29,282 nucleotides of DNA from Alistipes sp. GTDB taxonomy: Bacteria; Bacteroidota; Bacteroidia; Bacteroidales; Rikenellaceae. The DNA lies in assembly GCA_017532885.1 (NCBI GenBank), contig JAFXIS010000041.1:1-29282 (forward strand), in the 5' to 3' direction. Shown here piece after piece: positions 21,837 to 27,644 of this stretch (positions are counted from its first letter, which is position 1; each line of letters opens with the position of its first letter). A model generated the notes under the pieces. It made no database searches. It had not been told where the DNA came from and saw only the letters and a program-made list of their open reading frames with translations. The translations under genes were made by a program, and so were the position numbers.

Positions 21837-22075
21837 TTATAAATTTTCTTCCGTCTCGGCTTCTATGGCGGTGGGTTATAAAAACAAGAAAGTGTGGAGC
21901 CGATTAGTTTATCTGCGTAGAGGTTCTGGAATACCTTGGAACAAATAAACAATACCCCACACCCGTATTGTGTGGAGCAATATTTGCTCCAGGTTTAACA
22001 ATACGAAGTGACGAGTGTGTTGCTCTCCTTGTTCCATTGAAATTTTCCAGATTTCTACGCAAGGATAAAAGCTAA
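21837..22075 (-). ncRNA. Structured leader RNA, copy E2 (candidate new RNA family)
   Basis: Read on the minus strand: box TTAGCTTTTAT (22075-22065), then helix P1 TGCGTAG/CTACGCA (22061-22055 with 21920-21914), internal loop AAA/ACCT, P2 of 9 positions (22051-22043 with 21933-21925, one mismatch), loop of 7 nt/AAGG, P3 GGAACA/TGTTCC (22035-22030 with 21943-21938), and P4 AGCAA/TTGTT. The tip has an extra long hairpin (CGTATTGT/ACAATACG and GGAGCAA/TTGCTCC, 22005-21964). A second hairpin TCGGCT/AGCCGA (21903-21898 with 21861-21856, 36-nt loop) and box AAAATTTATAA (21847-21837) lead to the ATG at 21832. Layout, loop sizes and loop bases match the element at 26231-26449. Probable cis-regulatory leader; it could also be a processed small RNA. 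Confidence 0.7.
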
Positions 22076-22086
22076 TACACTTTCAT

Positions 22087-22094
22087 CAAAAATA
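22087..22094 (-). promoter_or_regulatory. -7 box for the E2 leader and secreted-protein pair
   Basis: Minus-strand TATTTTTG (plus CAAAAATA) is a full TAnnTTTG match and would start transcription just before the E2 RNA. -33 element unclear. Confidence 0.5.
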
Positions 22095-22159
22095 TGTCTG
22101 TCGCATTGCATAGCGATGTAAATAGCAACACGACAATGCAAATATACAAATATTTTCGT

Positions 22160-22167
22160 TATCTTTG
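22160..22167 (+). promoter_or_regulatory. -7 box for dapD
   Basis: TATCTTTG, 23 bases before the dapD ATG, giving a very short leader. Divergent to the E2 promoter. No good -33 TTTG. Confidence 0.6.
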
Positions 22168-22190
22168 TCGGTAGGTAAAAATATATAAGT

Positions 22191-23027
22191 ATGAAACGAG
22201 AAATAAGTGAATTAAAATCAATTATAGAGCAGGCGTGGGAGCATCGCGAGATGTTGCAGGATGCCGCAGTAAAGGAGGTTATCCGCGAGGTGGTTGAGGC
22301 CGTAGATAAGGGCGAATTGCGTACCGCCGAGCCTCTTGCTGTTGAGAAGAGCGAGTGGCAGGTGAATGAGTGGGTAAAGAAGGCGATAATTATGTATTTC
22401 CCCATTCAGGAGATGCGCACGATGCGAGGTGGCGAGTTGGAGTGGTACGATAAGATGGAGCTGAAGCACGACTACGAGAAGTTGGGCGTGAGGGTTGTTC
22501 CGCAGGCTGTGGCACGCTATGGCGCATATATCGCTCCGGGGGCTATCCTGATGCCGTCGTATGTAAATATCGGAGCCTATGTCGATACGGGAACAATGGT
22601 CGATACTTGGGCTACGGTAGGCTCGTGCGCCCAGATTGGCAAGAGTGTGCATTTGAGCGGCGGCGTAGGCATTGGTGGCGTGTTGGAGCCCGTGCAGGCT
22701 GCTCCCGTAATTGTTGAGGATAACTGCTTTATCGGCTCGCGTGCCATTGTGGTTGAGGGTGCGCATATCTGCCGCGAGTCTGTTCTCGGCTCAAATACGG
22801 TGATTACCGGCTCAACTCATATCATAGATGTTACTGGAGAGGAGCCTGTGGAGTATCGTGGTTATGTGCCTGCGCGCTCGGTGGTTGTCCCCGGCACATA
22901 TACCAAAAAATTCCCTGCCGGAGAGTATGGCGTGTCGTGTGCGTTGATTATAGGTCGCCGCAAGGAGTCTACCGACAAGAAAACCTCGCTCAACGATGCG
23001 TTGCGCGACTTCGGTGTGAGTGTATAG
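22191..23027 (+). CDS. dapD: Tetrahydrodipicolinate N-succinyltransferase
   Basis: A 278-residue DapD, which transfers succinyl from succinyl-CoA to tetrahydrodipicolinate in diaminopimelate/lysine synthesis. The N-terminal helical domain (about 1-95) precedes a left-handed beta-helix of hexapeptide repeats (GAYIAPGAILMPSYVNIGAY, VDTGTMVDTWATVGSCAQIG, VHLSGGVGIGGVLEPVQAAP), with the typical VIVEDNCFIGSRAIVVEG and PARSVVVPGTYTKKFPAG segments. Length matches the family. First gene of a plus-strand unit with the Nudix and birA genes. Confidence 0.95.
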   Translation: MKREISELKSIIEQAWEHREMLQDAAVKEVIREVVEAVDKGELRTAEPLAVEKSEWQVNEWVKKAIIMYFPIQEMRTMRGGELEWYDKMELKHDYEKLGVRVVPQAVARYGAYIAPGAILMPSYVNIGAYVDTGTMVDTWATVGSCAQIGKSVHLSGGVGIGGVLEPVQAAPVIVEDNCFIGSRAIVVEGAHICRESVLGSNTVITGSTHIIDVTGEEPVEYRGYVPARSVVVPGTYTKKFPAGEYGVSCALIIGRRKESTDKKTSLNDALRDFGVSV

Positions 23028-23054
23028 TGGCGAGAGCGGTATAGTGGCGAAAGT

Positions 23055-23645
23055 ATGGCGCATAAAAAAGTCAAAAACAGAAGCTGTAAGCCTGAGCCTC
23101 CGCAGCATCGCCCATATAAGGTGCTGGAGAGCGAGTATTTAGCGCATGAGGCGTGGTTTACGCCCCGTCGAGAGCGGGTGGAGTTACCCACCGGAGCTGT
23201 CGTGCCGGCGTGGTATATATTTGAATTTCCCGATTGGGTAAATGTTATCGCATTGACGAAGGATGATAAGTTTGTCTTTATCAGCCAATATCGTCACGGC
23301 TTGGGGGAAACGCGCTATGAGTTGGTTGCAGGTTGCTGCGAGCAGGGCGAGACCGCCGAGGAGAGCGCGCGTCGCGAATTGTTAGAGGAGACGGGCTACG
23401 GAGGTGGCCGCTGGGAGCAATTTATGGTAACTTCGGCTAATCCGTCGAATCATAATAACCGTGTCTACACCTTCTTGGCTGTGGGGGTCGAGAAATTGGA
23501 GGAGCAACATACCGAGGCGGGCGAGGATATCGAGGTGCATCTCTTCTCGCGCGAGGAGGTTGAGGCGTTGTTGGCGGACGATGAGATTATGCAGTGTCTG
23601 CATGCTGCTCCGCTTTGGAAATATATGTTACGAAATCCATTCTAA
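23055..23645 (+). CDS. Nudix hydrolase
   Basis: A 196-residue protein with a complete Nudix box G93-x5-E99-x7-R107-E108-L109-x-E111-E112-x-G114 (GCCEQGETAEESARRELLEETG), which binds metal and cleaves X-diphosphate bonds. VFISQYRHGLGETRYELVAG just before the box resembles the ADP-ribose pyrophosphatase group, but the substrate is not certain. The basic first 20 residues may be an extension. 27 bases after dapD; its TAA directly abuts the birA ATG. Confidence 0.9.
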   Translation: MAHKKVKNRSCKPEPPQHRPYKVLESEYLAHEAWFTPRRERVELPTGAVVPAWYIFEFPDWVNVIALTKDDKFVFISQYRHGLGETRYELVAGCCEQGETAEESARRELLEETGYGGGRWEQFMVTSANPSNHNNRVYTFLAVGVEKLEEQHTEAGEDIEVHLFSREEVEALLADDEIMQCLHAAPLWKYMLRNPF

Positions 23646-24368
23646 ATGATTTATCGCTTCGATATCCTTACCTCGACGAATGATGAGGCTTTCAACCCCC
23701 GCTATGGCGAGGGCGATGTCGTGTGGGCAGAGCAGCAGAGCGAGGGGCGCGGTCAGCGAGGACATAAATGGATAGGCGGCGAGGGTGAGAACCTGATGTT
23801 TACGGCAGTATTTGAGCCTCAGTTCCTGCCTCCGGTTAAGCAGTTCTTGCTCTCGGAGGCTGTGGCGTTGGCTTTGGTGGATGCGATGCAGGAGTGGGGC
23901 ATAGAGGCAAAAATCAAATGGACCAACGATATTTATGTCGGCGACAGGAAGTTGGTCGGGATTTTGATAGAACACCGATTGTCGGAGGGGAAAATTAACC
24001 GCTCGATTGTAGGTATAGGGCTAAATGTCAATCAAATGGAGTTTGATGCAAGCCTGCCGAATCCTGTGTCGATGGCTCAAATTGCGGGGCGAAGTTTTAA
24101 TCGTCTTGAGGTGTTGGAGCGCGTCGTTGAGCATTTGAATATGCGTTATGCGCAGCTGCGAGAGGGCGATATTGAGGCTCTTCAGAGGGAGTATTGCGGG
24201 CGCTTGTATCGCCTCAACGAAGAACATTGGTTTGCCTTGCCCGATGGTAGTCGCTTTCGTGGTACGATACGGGGTGTGGAGCCTTCCGGAGCGCTTGCGG
24301 TTGAGGAGAATAGCGGGAAAACAGGCTCTTATCTCTTTAAGGAGATAGAATTTGTGTTAAAAAACTAA
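23646..24368 (+). CDS. birA: Biotin-[acetyl-CoA-carboxylase] ligase
   Basis: A 240-residue biotin protein ligase that makes biotinyl-AMP and loads biotin on carboxylase carriers. The N-terminal LTSTNDEA and biotin loop GRGQRGHKW (34-42) are present, then IKWTNDIYVGDRKLVGILIE with the catalytic lysine region, and a C-terminal SH3-like domain (about 190-240). It lacks the N-terminal winged helix of E. coli BirA, so it should not be a repressor. ATG follows the Nudix stop codon with no gap. Confidence 0.93.
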   Translation: MIYRFDILTSTNDEAFNPRYGEGDVVWAEQQSEGRGQRGHKWIGGEGENLMFTAVFEPQFLPPVKQFLLSEAVALALVDAMQEWGIEAKIKWTNDIYVGDRKLVGILIEHRLSEGKINRSIVGIGLNVNQMEFDASLPNPVSMAQIAGRSFNRLEVLERVVEHLNMRYAQLREGDIEALQREYCGRLYRLNEEHWFALPDGSRFRGTIRGVEPSGALAVEENSGKTGSYLFKEIEFVLKN

Positions 24369-24377
24369 CATACTATA

Positions 24378-24407
24378 TTGCGAATTGCAAAATAACTCCT
24401 ATCTTTG
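24378..24407 (+). promoter_or_regulatory. Promoter of gcvH
   Basis: TTG (24378-24380), 19 bases, TATCTTTG (24400-24407); the ATG follows 89 bases later. Confidence 0.65.
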
Positions 24408-24496
24408 TAGAGATATATTGGCGAAGAGCGCTTTGCTGGGTCGCAATATGTGTGTAGAGTGTGACGGAAACAAACAATTTATAAAAGATAAATACT

Positions 24497-24874
24497 ATGA
24501 ACATTCCTTCAAATTTGAAGTACTCGAACGACCACGAGTGGTGTCGTGTCGAGGGTGAGTTTGCCTATATTGGCATTACCGATTTTGCACAGAGCCAGTT
24601 GGGCGATATCGTATTCGTTGATGTCCCCACCGTTGGTGAGAATTTGGCTGCAGGTGAGGTTTTCGGCTCTATCGAGGCTGTTAAGACCGTGAGCGATGCG
24701 TTTATCCCCGTAGGTGGTGAGGTTGTTGAGTTCAACGACGCTATCGACGCAGATCCTTCATTGGTAAACTCAGACCCCTATGGTGAGGGTTGGATGATTA
24801 AGGTAAAGATGAGCAATCCTGCGGAGTATGACGATTTGCTCTCGCCTGAGGCTTATGCCGAGCTTATTGGATAA
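24497..24874 (+). CDS. gcvH: Glycine cleavage system H protein
   Basis: A 125-residue lipoyl carrier that shuttles aminomethyl groups among P, T and L proteins of glycine cleavage. It starts [20 protein letters not shown], has the swinging-arm site [14 protein letters not shown] with lipoyl lysine K63, and ends in the typical [15 protein letters not shown] region. Length and motifs are canonical. No gcvP or gcvT in the window. 36 bases before mdh; probably one transcript. Confidence 0.96.
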   Translation: MNIPSNLKYSNDHEWCRVEGEFAYIGITDFAQSQLGDIVFVDVPTVGENLAAGEVFGSIEAVKTVSDAFIPVGGEVVEFNDAIDADPSLVNSDPYGEGWMIKVKMSNPAEYDDLLSPEAYAELIG

Positions 24875-24910
24875 TCAGTATTTAACAAAAAATCATAAAC
24901 CAAGAAAATT

Positions 24911-25852
24911 ATGTCAAAAGTAACTGTTATTGGTGCCGGTATGGTGGGCGCAACTTGCGCTAATGTATTGGCAATGCGCAATGTAGCTGACGAGATTGTC
25001 CTCATCGACATTAAGGAGGGTTTGTCAGAGGGTAAGATGCTCGATATGTATCAGGCATCTGCTACAACCGACTCAAAGAGCAAGCTCGTAGGTTGCACAA
25101 ACGATTATAAGAAGACTGCAAACTCGGATGTTGTAGTCGTAACATCAGGTATTCCCCGTAAGCCGGGTATGACTCGTGAGGAGTTGATTGGTACTAACGC
25201 CAACATCGTAAAGAGCGTTGTATCTCAGGCTTTGGCTCACTCGCCTCGCGCAATTTTCCTCATTGTATCTAACCCTATGGATACTATGGCTTACCTCACT
25301 TTGAAATCAACAGGTCTTCCCAAGAACCGCGTAATCGGTATGGGTGGCGCATTGGATTCATCTCGTTTCCGTTGCTACTTGGCAAAGGCTGCTAACGCAA
25401 ACATCCACGACATCGAGGGTATGGTTATCGGCGGTCACGGTGATACAACTATGATTCCTTTGACATCTAAGGCTACAATCAAGGGCGTTCCTGCATCGCA
25501 GTTCCTCTCAAAGAAGAAGCTCCAGCAGGTTGCTGCTGACACTATGGTAGGTGGTGCTACTTTGACAGGCTTGCTCGGTACATCGGCTTGGTATGCTCCG
25601 GGTGCAGCTGCTGCATCAATGGTTGAGGCTATCTTGGGCGACCAGAAGCGTATGATTCCTTGCGGTTGCTACCTCGAGGGTGAGTATGGCCAGAGCGATA
25701 TCATGATTGGCGTTCCCGCTATCATCGGTCGCAAGGGTATCGAGAAGATTGTTAAGGTTGAGCTTACTAAGGAGGAGCAGGAGAAGTTTGAGGCTTCAGC
25801 TGCTGCCGTTCGTAAGGTAAACCAGATTCTTTACGATACAAAGGCTATCTAA
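24911..25852 (+). CDS. mdh: Malate dehydrogenase
   Basis: A 313-residue NAD-dependent malate dehydrogenase of the LDH-like type. Rossmann start KVTVIGAGMVGATCAN; D34 in VLIDI favours NAD; IPRKPGMTREEL gives the two substrate arginines (R83, R89), which mark malate rather than lactate specificity; R152 in SSRFR and catalytic H176 in IGGHGDTTMIP. C-terminal GCYLEGEYGQSDIMIGVPAIIGRKG is typical. It converts malate and oxaloacetate in central metabolism and the reductive branch to succinate. Its stop is followed by a strong terminator. Confidence 0.96.
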   Translation: MSKVTVIGAGMVGATCANVLAMRNVADEIVLIDIKEGLSEGKMLDMYQASATTDSKSKLVGCTNDYKKTANSDVVVVTSGIPRKPGMTREELIGTNANIVKSVVSQALAHSPRAIFLIVSNPMDTMAYLTLKSTGLPKNRVIGMGGALDSSRFRCYLAKAANANIHDIEGMVIGGHGDTTMIPLTSKATIKGVPASQFLSKKKLQQVAADTMVGGATLTGLLGTSAWYAPGAAAASMVEAILGDQKRMIPCGCYLEGEYGQSDIMIGVPAIIGRKGIEKIVKVELTKEEQEKFEASAAAVRKVNQILYDTKAI

Positions 25853-25874
25853 GCGCTTGTTATAGAATCTAAGT

Positions 25875-25913
25875 AAAAAGTGTGCTCTACAACTTTGTGG
25901 AGCACACTTTTTT
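25875..25913 (+). terminator. Intrinsic terminator of gcvH-mdh
   Basis: AAGTGTGCTC (25878-25887) pairs with GAGCACACTT (25900-25909), with A-run before and T6 at 25908-25913; probably works in both directions. Confidence 0.9.
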
Positions 25914-25920
25914 GTTTCTT

Positions 25921-26022
25921 TAAGGAGTTTAAGGAATTTAGGGAAATTAATGAACTTAAAGAGTTTGGCGCTGCCGCAAAAAACAGCACCCTAAATTCTC
26001 TAATCTCCTTAAACTCCCTAAT
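25921..26022. repeat. AT-rich fold-back repeat R3, copy d
   Basis: TAAGGAGTTTAAGGAATTTA at left and CTAATCTCCTTAAACTCCCT at right are imperfect complements; the centre carries GGCGCTGCCGC. Part of the gap 25853-26469, which also holds a terminator, a direct repeat, a promoter and the E1 leader. Confidence 0.7.
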
Positions 26023-26078
26023 AAATCCCCGTCGTATTTCTTTCTTTATGGCTTATAGCCCTCTTGCATGACTTAAAA

Positions 26079-26105
26079 CCTAATTCCCGCGAATGAGTCT
26101 GTCCA
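26079..26105 (+). repeat. 27-bp direct repeat, left copy (cotH 3' end scar)
   Basis: Identical over 27 bases to 27618-27644, where it forms the last codons (DRLIRGN and stop, minus strand) of the cotH gene. Read on the minus strand here it gives TQKLDRLIRGN and stop, compared with TQMDRLIRGN in the intact gene, so faint similarity extends slightly beyond the perfect match. Confidence 0.9.
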
Positions 26106-26122
26106 ATTTTTGCGTAATGGGT

Positions 26123-26153
26123 TTTGATATATTCATTATATTTTTTAATTTTG
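26123..26153 (+). promoter_or_regulatory. Promoter of the E1 leader and fimbrillin-like gene
   Basis: TTTG (26123-26126), 19 bases, TAATTTTG (26146-26153), a full Bacteroidetes promoter. It lies 17 bases inside the left direct repeat, implying a leader of about 310 bases. Confidence 0.75.
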
Positions 26154-26230
26154 TATCGGTGAAATAATATGATATAAAAAATAAATGCCTATGATTAAAT
26201 AACAGGTAATAGGAACATATAAAACATAAA

Positions 26231-26449
26231 AAGCGTTAGCTTATATTTCGGGATTCTAAAACTTCCACAAATTAATAGTCCCCGAGGAATAAAGTTTGAC
26301 GCTCACACTCTCTATTTAGTGTGGGCTTTATTCCGTATTTGGGGACAAGGTTGTGGAAGACCGTAGAATCCGATATCGGCAATAATGTCCGCACTTTTTA
26401 TTTGTTTTGTTCTCACTCGGGTTGATGGTATGCGGACTAAAATTTATAA
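26231..26449 (+). ncRNA. Structured leader RNA, copy E1 (candidate new RNA family)
   Basis: Small hairpin AAGC-GTTA-GCTT (26231-26242) overlaps box TTAGCTTATAT (26236-26246). Then P1 GGATTCTA/TAGAATCC (26251-26258 with 26364-26371), loop AAA/ACCG, P2 CTTCCACAA/TTGTGGAAG (26262-26270 with 26351-26359), loop 7 nt/AAGG, P3 GTCCCC/GGGGAC (26278-26283 with 26341-26346), loop GA/GTATTT, P4 GGAATAAAG/CTTTATTCC (26286-26294 with 26326-26334), and tip CACACT/AGTGTG. This is nearly 40 base pairs in 121 bases. Next comes a hairpin GTCCGCA/TGCGGAC (26387-26393 with 26431-26437, 37-nt T-rich loop) and box AAAATTTATAA (26439-26449) before the ATG at 26470. Shares architecture with 21837-22075. Probable cis-regulatory leader. 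Confidence 0.75.
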
Positions 26450-26469
26450 AAATCTAAAAAACAGTCATT

Positions 26470-27516
26470 ATGAAACTACAAAAAATGCTTTTGATGGCAC
26501 TCTTTTTAGTATTGGGCTTGAGTGCTTGTACAACAAATAATACCGATTTGGATGATATTACAGATCCGACTGAGAAACGATACAAGGTACGCCTTGCGTG
26601 TGCCGGAGAATTGGATGTTACGCAGCAACCATTGCGCGGAATTACTCTATCGGATAATGATTTGTATGCGGTTAAGGTTTCTTATGAACCCGTATCAGCA
26701 AGTTCTAATTCAAAACCCTACGCATATGGTCTTTTTGATGATATATCTAAAGCCGAGATTGAACTTTTAGATGGGTATGAATATTATGTTTCAGTATATT
26801 TAATTGTTGATGGAAAGAATGTTATTTATAGCGACTCTACATTTATAGATGATAATCTTTATAGATGTTTTGCGGAGCCGTTCAAAACATCAGATTCAGA
26901 GTTTGGAGTCCTTAATAATGCATTTACTTATTCTGAAGAAACTTCTTTTGATTCATTTCATAACGGCGTTAGACTCTGTAATGATTCAAGAGCAAGCTAT
27001 TGGGTTGAAAATGTAGAGAGTTATTATGGAGGTAAATCTTTTGTGCCGACTGCAGATGGCGAGGTATTAACAATCAATATGGAGCGAATGACATACGGCC
27101 TAAAATTTATCGCAAATGATTTTCTTACAAAAGGAGAGGTGGTGATTAAGTGTGAATATGAAAGTCAACGAGGTCACTGGAAATTCTATAGTCTTTCTCC
27201 AGAGTCTCGAACGATTGAAGTAAAAAATTTATACTATTCCCCTTCTTTTTGGTACGGGCAGACCAACTTATTGGATGCGAAAGCAGATGTGCTTATAGAT
27301 ATAACATGGAAGAAGGATGATACTACAGAGATTGCACTAAAAAGAAAGGAAATCCAAATTAATCGTTTGAAGCAGACGGTTGTTCGTATTAATATGACTG
27401 AAGATAAGGTTTTGGGTAATGGTTCACTATCTTTGTCATTTGAGGATTATGATATTACCGAGAGTGATACAAATCAATATACTTTTGGCGAAAATCAGAA
27501 TGAATACAAATGGTAG
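26470..27516 (+). CDS. Fimbrillin-like lipoprotein
   Basis: A 348-residue protein with a clear lipoprotein signal, MKLQKMLLMALFLVLGLSAC, lipobox cysteine 20. The mature part begins TTNNTDLDDITDP and has beta-rich segments (YKVRLACAGELDV, YYVSVYLIVDGKNVIYSDST, MERMTYGLKFIANDFL, TVVRINMTEDKV) arranged as in Bacteroidales fimbrillin-like (Mfa/FimA superfamily) lipoproteins; the MTYGLKF stretch is a recurrent landmark of these. Exact family not certain. Probably exported to the outer membrane, as a pilus subunit or surface lipoprotein. Codons are visibly richer in A/T than in neighbours such as mdh and cotH, which suits recent acquisition. It has its own promoter, long structured leader and terminator, and sits inside a 27-bp direct repeat. 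Confidence 0.75.
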   Translation: MKLQKMLLMALFLVLGLSACTTNNTDLDDITDPTEKRYKVRLACAGELDVTQQPLRGITLSDNDLYAVKVSYEPVSASSNSKPYAYGLFDDISKAEIELLDGYEYYVSVYLIVDGKNVIYSDSTFIDDNLYRCFAEPFKTSDSEFGVLNNAFTYSEETSFDSFHNGVRLCNDSRASYWVENVESYYGGKSFVPTADGEVLTINMERMTYGLKFIANDFLTKGEVVIKCEYESQRGHWKFYSLSPESRTIEVKNLYYSPSFWYGQTNLLDAKADVLIDITWKKDDTTEIALKRKEIQINRLKQTVVRINMTEDKVLGNGSLSLSFEDYDITESDTNQYTFGENQNEYKW

Positions 27517-27560
27517 AACTCCGTATCTATTAATTACTAAACTGATAATGGTGTAAAGAA

Positions 27561-27591
27561 GCGGACTTGTTGATTTTTTCGACAAGTCCGC
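27561..27591 (+). terminator. Hairpin terminator of the lipoprotein gene
   Basis: GCGGACTTGT (27561-27570) pairs perfectly with ACAAGTCCGC (27582-27591). It lies between the convergent lipoprotein and cotH genes; no strong U-tract. Confidence 0.7.
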
Positions 27592-27617
27592 TTGCTGTAT
27601 GCCTAAAATGATGTTCC

Positions 27618-27644
27618 CCTAATTCCCGCGAATGAGTCTGTCCA
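27618..27644 (+). repeat. 27-bp direct repeat, right copy (3' end of cotH)
   Basis: Covers the last codons and stop of the minus-strand cotH gene and is identical to 26079-26105. The two copies start 1539 bases apart. Confidence 0.9.

Noticed and set aside
26251..26371. E1 inverted structure as a transposon terminal inverted repeat or MITE
   Set aside because: The arms are interrupted by internal loops of fixed size shared with 21914-22061, and there is no target duplication at its ends; an RNA fold explains it better. It remains possible that the larger cassette is mobile.
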